Positions 16,348-25,319 of a stretch of 64,000 nt of DNA are shown piece after piece; the first letter of the stretch is position 1; every line of letters begins with the position of its first letter. A program made the position numbers and the translations under genes. Origin of the DNA: Flagellimonas aequoris. Lineage in GTDB: Bacteria; Bacteroidota; Bacteroidia; Flavobacteriales; Flavobacteriaceae. The notes below the pieces were generated by a model. The model worked only from the letters and a program-made list of their open reading frames with translations, had not been told where the DNA came from and searched no databases. The DNA lies in the NCBI RefSeq assembly GCF_003584165.1, contig NZ_QXFJ01000030.1, positions 62,001 to 126,000 on the forward strand, in the 5' to 3' direction.

Positions 16348-17338
16348 CAGTTTGTTTTTTGATTACGTTGAACTGGTAGGTGATCCCAAATCCGGTGTTG
16401 CTCAATTTTGGAGTGTTCCTTCCGTCCACCACTCGATTATGATAGGCGACGACACCCAACCCTTTTATCGATTTAAAGAAATATTGGGCAGATAACCCGA
16501 TCCTGTCTGACTCGACCTTGTTTGTGGGTTGCGCTGCATTGTAGGCCCTAATATCATCCCCACTGGTGGAATTCAGGCTGAAATAGCTCAGCTCGAGTTT
16601 TAAAGAAGTATTGAAGAACCATTTTCCAAGGATTCCTTCGTAGGTCCAGGCGTTGGGAACATCCATCCAGGCAGTGTAGTAGCTTCCATTGTTGTAATAA
16701 TAGTCGCGCTCCGCCTCGGTGTAACCTCTCCAAAGATGGGCCAATGCCGCACGTACATAAAATCCATTGTTCCATTGGTATTGTCCAATACCCCGGAGTG
16801 AAAATTCTGGTGCTCCAGACCCAATACTATATGGCCTATAATCCGAGAGATAATTGGTAAAGGGCGTGGAAAAACCGGCCGTAGCCAGCGCAGTAAGTTT
16901 GCCTCTCCCCAATGCTGTCTGTATGGCCCTATATTTTACCGCGAAGCCAATATCCTGAAAGCCTCGGGCCCCGGTAAATTTACCTCCATTGGGTTCTGAA
17001 GACTCTGTACTCACATAGGGGAGACTGATATAAAAGTTCAAATCGTCCAAAATACCGATGGCTGCCATGGGCATTATGGTATTCCGGTCAACTGTGGCCA
17101 CTGTTTGGTTGGATCTAAGATAAGATCCTTCCCAGTATCTGTCAAAAGTACCCATGTCATAAGAGAACAGTACACAAACGTTTTTGGAACGCATCATTAA
17201 TGCATCCGAAGGGGTCTGTGCTGAGAGCGAGTTTGGCAGGCAGAAGCCTACAAGTGCCAAAATAAAGGCACAGAATGTTGGGACTACCTTTTTTTTGTGC
17301 TTGGGGCACCGGTAGCGAAAATGCTTTGGAAATGTCAT
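16328..17338 (-). CDS. Outer-membrane beta-barrel protein (transporter-like)
   Basis: Probable outer-membrane channel or beta-barrel protein. I chose the ATG at 17338, which gives a long basic n-region, a hydrophobic core and cleavage after LSAQ; another ATG at 17374 adds 12 residues. The mature chain alternates polar and aromatic residues in beta strands (for example NFYISLPYVST, KLELSYFSLNS, IGLSAQYFF), and the C-terminal strand pattern TGFGITYQFN fits a barrel; it resembles MetA-pathway/phenol-degradation-like outer membrane proteins. Its end overlaps the haloperoxidase-like gene by 20 bp, so the two are probably co-transcribed and co-translated. Substrate unknown. Confidence 0.65.
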   Translation of the reverse strand: MTFPKHFRYRCPKHKKKVVPTFCAFILALVGFCLPNSLSAQTPSDALMMRSKNVCVLFSYDMGTFDRYWEGSYLRSNQTVATVDRNTIMPMAAIGILDDLNFYISLPYVSTESSEPNGGKFTGARGFQDIGFAVKYRAIQTALGRGKLTALATAGFSTPFTNYLSDYRPYSIGSGAPEFSLRGIGQYQWNNGFYVRAALAHLWRGYTEAERDYYYNNGSYYTAWMDVPNAWTYEGILGKWFFNTSLKLELSYFSLNSTSGDDIRAYNAAQPTNKVESDRIGLSAQYFFKSIKGLGVVAYHNRVVDGRNTPKLSNTGFGITYQFNVIKKQTDEKDAQ

Positions 17339-17715
17339 GTCAAAGTTTGGTTGAAAATTATAAGTGTTTAACAATCAGTTTTTTGGGGGAAATTTAGTTT
17401 GCGTGAAAAATCTTTCGAGGCTAAAATAGTTGTATGGAATACCAATTGGGATTAAGGTTTGGCCAAGAAGCATTATGAAAAAGGTAAACAGGTTGTGGAA
17501 GGATTAAGAAAGGTTAGGGAAAAGTAAATTTGATGCCCGATGACAATGCATTGGGTTAATAAAAACCAAACTTCCACATCAATTTTATGATAGGTGTTAG
17601 GTTTTTAGGCACAAAGCTTTCTGTTTTATCCAAAGAAAAAGATGTATTGCAATATGGTTAGTTTTGTATATTAAATGAAACAAAAGACCTTTGACCTAAG
17701 GCTAAACAGAACATA
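17339..17715. other. 377-bp divergent intergenic region upstream of the PUL regulator
   Basis: Non-coding gap between the divergent barrel gene and the regulator. It contains the -7 box at 17659-17666 and a second exact TAAATTTG match at 17525-17532 on the plus strand. No gene or terminator is visible. Confidence 0.45.
17659..17666 (+). promoter_or_regulatory. -7 promoter box for the PUL regulator
   Basis: TAGTTTTG matches TAnnTTTG exactly, 49 bp before the ATG at 17716. A good -33 TTTG is not evident. Confidence 0.45.
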
Positions 17716-20469
17716 ATGCTCAATAAGCTCGTTAGGATTATACTATTTTTTGTCCCTATATTCATTTTTGGTCAAAACCTGTTACCACCCATCTATAATT
17801 ATAAGTTGTCGGAATATAAGGGGGCTAGTAAAAATTGGGATGTTTCGGCCAATGACAATGGGGAGTTGTTCGTGGCCAACAACAAGGGATTGCTCTATTA
17901 CAATGGCGAGCAATGGACCCTCAACAAATTGCCAAATAATACCATTATAAGGTCCGTGGAATGTATTGGAGACAGGGTATACACGGGATCTTACGAAGAG
18001 TTTGGGTATTGGACCAAGAACGATATAGGGGAACTGGACTATACTTCGCTTACCTATTTGATCAAGGACCACACCTTTACCAGCGAGGAATTTTGGGAAA
18101 TTTACCCTTCAAAAGATGGGAACGTACTGTTCCGCTCCTTCTCTGCGGTATATTGTTACAAAGGTGATAAAATCGTTGTGGTGGATCCACCACATGTGGT
18201 TTCCGACATCATCGAGTATAATGATAAATTGATAGTTGCCGGGGGTTCCTTAGGACTTTTTGAGGTAAAGGATAAGGAATTGGTACCACTTCCCGATCAA
18301 GAGCCTCTATTGGGAAAAACCGTGACCGATATGGTCGTTTTTCAAGGAAAATTGCTGGTGGGTACCAAATTGAACGGATGCTATCTGTTCGATGGAGAAA
18401 GGATACAGCCCTGGGACGGTAAGATCAATAACGAGCTCAAACTGCACCAATTGAACAAAATATCCCTATTGGGCAAAGACCAAATTGGTTTTGGATCTAT
18501 TAAAAATGGGATTTATCTCTACAATACAAAAACAAAGAACTATCAGGTGCTTAACCGGGAAACGGGATTGGAAAACAACACCGTGCTGTCCATATTGTTG
18601 TTCAACGACCAGTTGTGGCTGGGGTTGGACAATGGGATTGCCCGTGTAAAACTCCACAACCCGATTACCTATTATACAGATTATTCCGGGACCTTGGGTA
18701 TGGTCTATGATGTGGCAAACTATAAGGGAAGGTTGTATTTAGGGAGTAATACAGGGGTTTTCTATTTTGATGGCGGCTTGCTACGGTTCGTAAACGGTTC
18801 TCAAGACCATGTTTGGGATTTGGTAGAATTGGAAGGGGATTTGCTCTGCGGCCATAATACAGGAACATATAAGGTTACCGAAAATAGTTTTCAACAAATA
18901 AGTAATATTGCCGGAGGTTATGAGATTATCAAAGTGCCAGACCATGAATCCACCTATGTTCAAGGCACTTACAATGGATTGGCAAAATTTGAAAAGTTGG
19001 ATAATGGGGAGTGGAGGATCCAAAAGATCCAAGGATTGGATTTCCCGGTAAAACAATTGTGTTTTGAAACGCCGAACATCTTATGGGTGGCCCATCCGTA
19101 TAAAGGATATTACAGAATCCATTTTGATGACACCTATGACAACGTAAGCAGCATTCAACAGTTTGATCAAGAAAACGCGCCGAGCGAATACAATATAAAG
19201 ATATACAACATCAAAAACCATATTGTGCTCAATAGTGAGGGCAATTGGTTCCGATACAATCCCATTGGCGATACCATTGTCCCGTTTGAAGAGTTCAAGA
19301 ACTATAGGAACAAGGAACTTTTGTTCTTTGATGAGGACTATTATTGGTTCGTGGATTCGGAAAATGAAAAAGCCATCATCCATACCAATTTAAAAGGAGA
19401 TAGTTTGGTCATTGCCGATGTTCCCTTAAGGGAAAGATTGGCGCCGGATTCCCAAAGTGTGATCAAAGTAAACGATAGTACTTCTTATATTACACTGACG
19501 GATGGATTCGCAAAGATCAATAATGAAAAGCTGGAGGATGAGACCGAAGAACAAGAGCTGCCAGCTCCCGATTTGATCGTATTGAAGGACCAAAGGAACA
19601 CCTATCCGGCCAAAGCACAAGAAATTGAGGTTCCGAACCGGTTTTCACAATCCCTTACCATAGAAGTTGCATCCCCACAGTACATTTCGCCTCATTTCTT
19701 TTTTGAATTGAGCGGCCCAAAGCAATATTCAGAATACGTTGAGAATGGGTTTATCAATTTCCAGAACCTTCCTTTTGGTGACTATATTTTTAGAGTACAT
19801 ACAGTGGGTATGGGCAATGAACTGTCAGAGGCCAGTGTTCTGGAGTTCACCATAGCTCCACCCTGGTATTTTTCATGGGCAAGTTTATTGCTCTATGCAG
19901 CGTTGGGGGTTTTGGTAATTTTGATGGTAAGACGTTACAACCGCAAAAAACTGCTTCGCAAGCAAATGGAACTTCAGGAGCAAATGGAAAAAGAACAACG
20001 GGAACGTATGGCCAAACTGGAAAAAGAGGAATTGGCCAAAGAAGTCCGGTTAAAACAGAACGAATTGGCCAGTACCACCCTCAATATTGCTAAAAAGAAT
20101 GAAATGATCCTGGAACTGAAGAATATGCTATTGGTGAACAAGGATAAGTTCTCCAATTCACAACGCTACAGGGCTTTCATCAAAAAGCTGAACAATTCCA
20201 TAGAGGACACCGAGGATTGGAAACGGTTCGAGGTTAATTTCAAAGAGCTTCACGAAGATTTCTTTGAACGGCTTTTAAAAGCATATCCATCCTTGACCCC
20301 CAAGGACCTTAAACTTTGTGCTTATCTTAAAATGAATCTTTCCACCAAAGAAATTGCTCCACTTATGGCCATTTCGGTAAGGGGTGTGGAAATACATCGC
20401 TACAGGCTCAGAAAAAAGCTTGAAATTGACAGTACTGAAAACCTTTCCAACTTCCTGATCACTTTTTAG
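17716..20469 (+). CDS. Membrane-spanning propeller/Y_Y_Y sensor with LuxR-type HTH (PUL regulator)
   Basis: One-protein signal transducer of the kind that controls Bacteroidota PULs. Signal peptide 1-20 (ending FIFGQ); a periplasmic beta-propeller over about residues 30-600 with repeated D-x-G/N-x-L-W-V/F motifs (ANDNGELFVANNKG, FNDQLWLGLDNGI); a Y_Y_Y-like beta-sandwich at about 630-705 ending FRVHTVGMGNELSEA; a transmembrane helix at about 718-737; a coiled coil of K, E and Q at 740-800; and a LuxR/GerE-type HTH at about 850-917 (LTPKDLKLCAYLKMNLSTKE). It has no histidine kinase domain, so it differs from hybrid two-component sensors. It lies directly upstream of, and reads toward, the SusCD operon; activation of that operon by a glycan fragment is inferred from family and position. 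Confidence 0.9.
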   Translation: MLNKLVRIILFFVPIFIFGQNLLPPIYNYKLSEYKGASKNWDVSANDNGELFVANNKGLLYYNGEQWTLNKLPNNTIIRSVECIGDRVYTGSYEEFGYWTKNDIGELDYTSLTYLIKDHTFTSEEFWEIYPSKDGNVLFRSFSAVYCYKGDKIVVVDPPHVVSDIIEYNDKLIVAGGSLGLFEVKDKELVPLPDQEPLLGKTVTDMVVFQGKLLVGTKLNGCYLFDGERIQPWDGKINNELKLHQLNKISLLGKDQIGFGSIKNGIYLYNTKTKNYQVLNRETGLENNTVLSILLFNDQLWLGLDNGIARVKLHNPITYYTDYSGTLGMVYDVANYKGRLYLGSNTGVFYFDGGLLRFVNGSQDHVWDLVELEGDLLCGHNTGTYKVTENSFQQISNIAGGYEIIKVPDHESTYVQGTYNGLAKFEKLDNGEWRIQKIQGLDFPVKQLCFETPNILWVAHPYKGYYRIHFDDTYDNVSSIQQFDQENAPSEYNIKIYNIKNHIVLNSEGNWFRYNPIGDTIVPFEEFKNYRNKELLFFDEDYYWFVDSENEKAIIHTNLKGDSLVIADVPLRERLAPDSQSVIKVNDSTSYITLTDGFAKINNEKLEDETEEQELPAPDLIVLKDQRNTYPAKAQEIEVPNRFSQSLTIEVASPQYISPHFFFELSGPKQYSEYVENGFINFQNLPFGDYIFRVHTVGMGNELSEASVLEFTIAPPWYFSWASLLLYAALGVLVILMVRRYNRKKLLRKQMELQEQMEKEQRERMAKLEKEELAKEVRLKQNELASTTLNIAKKNEMILELKNMLLVNKDKFSNSQRYRAFIKKLNNSIEDTEDWKRFEVNFKELHEDFFERLLKAYPSLTPKDLKLCAYLKMNLSTKEIAPLMAISVRGVEIHRYRLRKKLEIDSTENLSNFLITF

Positions 20470-20515
20470 ATTTGAGAAGCCCAAGCGTAGGGCCTGATTA
20501 GGGATCTAGTCACAT

Positions 20516-20556
20516 TACATCATCACTACATCACTATGTTAATTTTTTTTACATCA
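20516..20556 (+). repeat. Three TACATCA direct repeats upstream of susC
   Basis: TACATCA occurs at 20516-20522, 20527-20533 and 20550-20556, with 11- and 23-bp start-to-start spacing (one and about two helical turns). It lies 130-170 bp upstream of the susC -7 box and may be an activator site for the regulator just upstream. Confidence 0.35.
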
Positions 20557-20686
20557 AAGCGATGGATACTACTGCAAATACGGTGAAATAAGGCTTTTCA
20601 GAAGGTGGTGGAATGATGTATTTATTATGTATTCGGTCTGGAGCCCAGATACTTGCCTCTTTATTAATTTAGTAAAAATCTAACTC

Positions 20687-20694
20687 TATTTTTG
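20687..20694 (+). promoter_or_regulatory. -7 promoter box for the SusCD operon
   Basis: TATTTTTG matches TAnnTTTG exactly and ends only 7 bp before the susC ATG, predicting a nearly leaderless transcript. Confidence 0.5.
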
Positions 20695-20701
20695 CACAAT
20701 T

Positions 20702-23700
20702 ATGAAAATTAAAAGCAAACTATTGCTAATCTCGTTCTTGTTGTTTCAGGCGGTACTTTTCGCACAAAACAATACAACGATTTCGGGAACGGTGTACGAT
20801 GATCAGGGGCAGCCGTTGCCTGGTGCCAACGTCGTTTTAAAAGGTACTACTACAGGTATCCAGACTGATTTTGATGGAAATTATACTTTGGACAATGTGC
20901 CCGGAGATGGAATTCTGGTGTTCAGTTACATCGGATTTACAACCCAGGAGGTGCCTATTAATAATCGAGCGACTATTGAGGTAACCTTACAACAGGACAC
21001 CCAAAGCTTGGATGAAGTGGTGGTTGTAGGTTACGGTACGCAGAAGAAAGCGGACCTTACAGGTTCGATTGTGACCGTTGATTCGGAGCAAATCGAAAAG
21101 ACACCATCGGCCAACCCCGTTCAATCCCTTCAGGGAAAAGTAGCGGGTGTACAGATTGTTACCACAGGTTCGCCTGGCGCTTCACCAACGGTTAGAGTAC
21201 GTGGTCTGGGTACTTATTCAAATGCCACCAACATATTATATGTTGTGGATGGGATGTTCTATAGCAACATCGACTTTTTGAACCCCAACGATATTAAATC
21301 GATGAACGTATTGAAGGATGCCTCTTCCTCGGCTATCTATGGGGTAAGGGCTGCCAATGGGGTTATCATTATTGAGACCAAGTCTGGGGGTAAAAACAGG
21401 AAACCGCAGATTGAATATAATGGATATACTGGGGTACAACGAGCACAGAATGTGTTGAAGATGGCGAATGCCGAGCAATTTGTGACCATGGCGGTGGAAT
21501 CAGGTTCCACTGCGGATGTACAGTTTGTACTCAATGCCATGCAGCGATATGGTAGGAGTCGTATCAACCCCAATGTTCCTGCGGTGAACACCGATTGGTA
21601 CGATGAGATCATACGCGATGGGTTGATCCAAAACCATAGCTTGAGTGTAATGGGGGGAACAGACAATGTTTCCTATTCCATGGGAACCAACTATTTCTCC
21701 CAAGAAGGATTGCTCGATATGAAGAACGAGTACGAAAGGTTCAATATTAGATCAAAACTGGATATTGATGTTTTGGATAATGTGAAGGTTGGTGTAAATA
21801 CGGTCTTCAGTAATGCCACACAATACACCCCGGAAGACTCCGCATGGTTCAAAGCGTATTTTGCGGTGCCCATTCTTCCGGTATTTGATGAACTGAACAC
21901 GGATGCAACTCCTATTCAATATGCCAACGCCCAAGCTTTGGGCTACAGGGGAACCCAAAACCCTTTCCCGGATATGGAATACAACGAAAACAGGTTGAAA
22001 ATACGCAAGTTGCTGGCTAACATTTACTTGCAGACTGACCTGATTAAGGACAAACTGACGTTCAAAACCACCTATAATGTAGACTATTCTGCTTTGGAGG
22101 AACGCTACGTGAACCTTCCTTATAACATGGGATATGGAGACCAACGCATTTCATCTATCAATAGAAAGCAGAACAACTACTACAACCAAATTTGGGACAA
22201 TATCCTTACTTATAACGACACTTTTGCGGAAGACCATAATGTCACCATCATGGGTGGAGCATCTTATAGGGATGAGGCCGCGAACAGGTTTGAGGCAACA
22301 GGTAGCGATATTGTAGGAATCGATTATGATACCTCCCGTTATTTGGATTTTGCCGATCCCTTGTCTTTCAACAACAATGTGGAAGAAGAGAACAAAAGGA
22401 TTTACGGACAGTCTTACTTTGGCCGATTGTCATACAACTATAAGGACAGATATCTTCTCTATGGTACGTTTAGGGCGGATAGATCCTCCAAGTTCACCCA
22501 AGAACAGTGGGGTTACTTCCCTTCCGTGGGTGCAGGTTGGGTGATTTCCCAGGAGCCCTTTATGAAAAATAACAATATTTTCGACTTCTTGAAGTTGAGG
22601 GCTGCATGGGGACGTTTGGGTAATGATAATGTAGCGGCCAGTGCAGGTGCCAATACCATTAGTAATACCACTGTGGACTTAGGCGATTCGCCTGTAACCG
22701 GTATTACGGCTACCAGCACCTATACGGATCTTACATGGGAAGTTGTTGAGGAAACAGATTTTGGTATCAACATGAGGACCTTTAACAATAGGTTGTCCTT
22801 AGAAGCGGACTACTATATCAGGGATACCAAAAATGCCATTATGCCAGTGTACATCCCTATTGCCAACGTTACGGTGAGCAGGAACTCCGGTGTGATCAGG
22901 AACTCAGGTGTAGAGGTTGCCTTGAATTGGAGCAACGATATTTCCCCGGATTTCAATTACACGGTTGGGGCCAACTTTACCACAGTAAAAAATGAGATCT
23001 TGGAACTAGAAGATCCTAAGGGCTATATAGATTCTGGTTCGGCAGAGTTCCGTCAAAGAACTATTGTAGGGGAACCTTTGTATGCCTTCTACGGCTACGA
23101 GACTACAGGGGTTTATCAGAATCAGGCACAGATAGATGCCGATCCAACCGCCCAGAGTGCTATAGCTGATGGCCAGGACATTCAACCCGGGTATTTGATT
23201 TACAAAGATAGAAACGGTGATGGATCCATTACCGATGATGATAGGACCGTGCTAGGATCTTTCTTGCCTAAGTTTACTTATGGGGGAAATGTCGGCATCA
23301 ACTATAAGGATTTTGGTTTCTCCTTGAACTTCTACGGGCAAAGTGGTAACAAGATCTTGAATAGAAAACGCGGGGAGATCATCTTTACCAACGACACCAA
23401 TATGGATGCCGATTTGGCCAAAAATCGTTGGCATGGGGAGGGAACCAGCAACAGCTACCCTTCTTCTGCAGGTCTTAGGGACGGTTGGAACCAAAAACTG
23501 AGCAATTTTTGGGTAGAGGATGGGGACTTTTTCAGAATCCAGAACATCCAATTGGCCTATACCTTAAGAGGAGAGAAACTAAAAGGTAATGCACCTGATT
23601 TCAAATTCACCCTTACCGCTGAAAGACCATTGACCTTGTTCAACTATAATGGATTCAACCCTGAGGTTTCAGATGGTGTGGACCGTCAGACCTATCCGGT

Positions 23701-23740
23701 ACCAGCTATCTACACGGTAGGTGTTAATGTTAAACTGTAA
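20702..23740 (+). CDS. SusC/RagA TonB-dependent outer-membrane transporter
   Basis: TonB-driven glycan importer of 1012 residues. It has a signal peptide (to about residue 22, ending LFAQ), a CarboxypepD_reg-like domain at about 25-100 (TISGTVYDDQGQPLPGANVV), the TonB-box-like DEVVVVGYGTQKK near 103, a plug at about 115-230 (RVRGLGTYSNATNILYVVDG, SSAIYGVRAANGVIIIETKS), then a 22-strand barrel ending PAIYTVGVNVKL, the expected C-terminal strand. It forms a complex with the SusD protein encoded next and would import oligosaccharides released at the surface by the LamG protein and GH144 enzymes. It starts the PUL operon after a promoter and a membrane regulator gene. Confidence 0.95.
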   Translation: MKIKSKLLLISFLLFQAVLFAQNNTTISGTVYDDQGQPLPGANVVLKGTTTGIQTDFDGNYTLDNVPGDGILVFSYIGFTTQEVPINNRATIEVTLQQDTQSLDEVVVVGYGTQKKADLTGSIVTVDSEQIEKTPSANPVQSLQGKVAGVQIVTTGSPGASPTVRVRGLGTYSNATNILYVVDGMFYSNIDFLNPNDIKSMNVLKDASSSAIYGVRAANGVIIIETKSGGKNRKPQIEYNGYTGVQRAQNVLKMANAEQFVTMAVESGSTADVQFVLNAMQRYGRSRINPNVPAVNTDWYDEIIRDGLIQNHSLSVMGGTDNVSYSMGTNYFSQEGLLDMKNEYERFNIRSKLDIDVLDNVKVGVNTVFSNATQYTPEDSAWFKAYFAVPILPVFDELNTDATPIQYANAQALGYRGTQNPFPDMEYNENRLKIRKLLANIYLQTDLIKDKLTFKTTYNVDYSALEERYVNLPYNMGYGDQRISSINRKQNNYYNQIWDNILTYNDTFAEDHNVTIMGGASYRDEAANRFEATGSDIVGIDYDTSRYLDFADPLSFNNNVEEENKRIYGQSYFGRLSYNYKDRYLLYGTFRADRSSKFTQEQWGYFPSVGAGWVISQEPFMKNNNIFDFLKLRAAWGRLGNDNVAASAGANTISNTTVDLGDSPVTGITATSTYTDLTWEVVEETDFGINMRTFNNRLSLEADYYIRDTKNAIMPVYIPIANVTVSRNSGVIRNSGVEVALNWSNDISPDFNYTVGANFTTVKNEILELEDPKGYIDSGSAEFRQRTIVGEPLYAFYGYETTGVYQNQAQIDADPTAQSAIADGQDIQPGYLIYKDRNGDGSITDDDRTVLGSFLPKFTYGGNVGINYKDFGFSLNFYGQSGNKILNRKRGEIIFTNDTNMDADLAKNRWHGEGTSNSYPSSAGLRDGWNQKLSNFWVEDGDFFRIQNIQLAYTLRGEKLKGNAPDFKFTLTAERPLTLFNYNGFNPEVSDGVDRQTYPVPAIYTVGVNVKL

Positions 23741-23750
23741 AAAAATTGAA

Positions 23751-25295
23751 ATGAAAAATAGTATAAACCCAGTATATAAATTGGTATTTGTCTTGATGGC
23801 CATGCTTTTTGTGCAGTCGTGCGATGACAAATTCAATGACATTGAAGGTCAGCTCAATGCGGATGACCTGGATTACTCCGCTACAGAAGACATGGTCCAG
23901 GCGTTGGTGGGAGCTTATAACGTATTGGCAACCCGTGGGTGGGAAGAACCATTGTTGCTTTCCGTACGTGGTGATGATGTGAATGCAGGAGGTTTGGGAG
24001 ACCAACAACAATTTGCCGATACCGACAACTTTGTATATGACCAAGGATATTGGATGTATAACTCACTGTGGAACATACATTATGGTGATATCGTAAGTTT
24101 GAACACCGAGATCAGTCTTATTGAAAAATTCCAGGATTTTGCCTCTGAAGAAGGAAAAGCAACAGGAGACCAATATATTGCAGAGATCAAAGTGATGAGG
24201 GCTTGGCTGCATTTTAATTTGGCCAGGGTTTGGGGGGATGTATTCATCATCCAGACCAACCAACCTGATGCCGAAATTGCGGATGGTCCGGCATCCAAAA
24301 ATGATGTGATGCAGTTCATCTCCGATCAAATGGATGAAGTGATTCCGTTACTGCCCAACATGAGACCCAACGAAAGGACCGATATTCCAGGAGGGATAAC
24401 TAGATATACGGCCTATGCGTTAAAGGCATTGGCACATTTGGAAATGGAAGATTATCAAGGAGTGGCAGATGCCAGTGCGGCGATCATCAATTCCAACAAA
24501 TTCTCTTTGTACCCGGATTATTATAGCTTGTTCAAAAAACCGGGGGAGTTGAGTGATGAAAGTTTATTGGAACTGCAATTCTCAGATTATGGTTCCAGTA
24601 CAGGGGATACTTTTTATCACCTTTACGATCCCTTTGGACCTATTGGATGGACACCTGCAAGGGAAAACGCCGCTGGAGGTTGGGGGTTCTATGAGCCCAG
24701 TATGAAATTCATTAAGTTTATGTTGGACAGGGGGGAGACCGAGAGGTTGGAGACTAGTGTCCTTTGGACCGATAGGGGGATTGCTGAGCTTCAAACGGAC
24801 CCAAACTATGCTACCTTACCTTCATTCGTATCCAATACGACCAGGGATGGGGATGTCTTCAACGATTATGCAAGGGCTCTGTTTGCTAGCGGAAAGCATT
24901 ACTTACCATCCGTACAATTGACCGATGGTCGAAATCAGTACGCTGGTGGCAAGAACTTCATCGTGATTCGTTATGCTGAAATTCTTTTGATGTATGCCGA
25001 GGCGTTGACACGTGGAGCTTCCGGCTCCGGTATGACGGCAGATCAAGCCGTGAACCTGATCAGGGCCAGAGCCAATATGCCTGCAATTTCAGGAGTGTCT
25101 TCGGATGATGTAATGGACGAAAAATTTGCCGAACTGGGCATGGAGTGGGGTATTCGATTCTACGATATGATTCGTTTGGACAATTTCTCCGAGTTGAGCT
25201 ATGATGGAAGGACATTCTCTGCCGACAAGCAGTTTTTACCTTACCCACAAGCTCAAGTGGATGCACTTCCAACCCTATCCGGAAGTACCGATTAA
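23751..25295 (+). CDS. SusD/RagB-family surface glycan-binding lipoprotein
   Basis: Substrate-binding lid of the SusCD importer. The ATG at 23751 gives a type II signal peptide with lipobox LFVQSC (Cys near residue 23); a longer frame overlapping susC is not needed. TPR-like helical segments characteristic of SusD are visible (ATGDQYIAEIKVMRAWLHFN, ARVWGDVFI, VSSDDVMDEKFAELGMEWGI), and the end RLDNFSELSYDGRTF, KQFLPYPQAQVDA is the usual SusD C-terminal pattern. The gap from susC is 10 bp. The protein would sit on the cell surface and capture the oligosaccharide. Confidence 0.93.
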   Translation: MKNSINPVYKLVFVLMAMLFVQSCDDKFNDIEGQLNADDLDYSATEDMVQALVGAYNVLATRGWEEPLLLSVRGDDVNAGGLGDQQQFADTDNFVYDQGYWMYNSLWNIHYGDIVSLNTEISLIEKFQDFASEEGKATGDQYIAEIKVMRAWLHFNLARVWGDVFIIQTNQPDAEIADGPASKNDVMQFISDQMDEVIPLLPNMRPNERTDIPGGITRYTAYALKALAHLEMEDYQGVADASAAIINSNKFSLYPDYYSLFKKPGELSDESLLELQFSDYGSSTGDTFYHLYDPFGPIGWTPARENAAGGWGFYEPSMKFIKFMLDRGETERLETSVLWTDRGIAELQTDPNYATLPSFVSNTTRDGDVFNDYARALFASGKHYLPSVQLTDGRNQYAGGKNFIVIRYAEILLMYAEALTRGASGSGMTADQAVNLIRARANMPAISGVSSDDVMDEKFAELGMEWGIRFYDMIRLDNFSELSYDGRTFSADKQFLPYPQAQVDALPTLSGSTD

Positions 25296-25319
25296 CATTA
25301 ACTAAATAAACAACACAAG

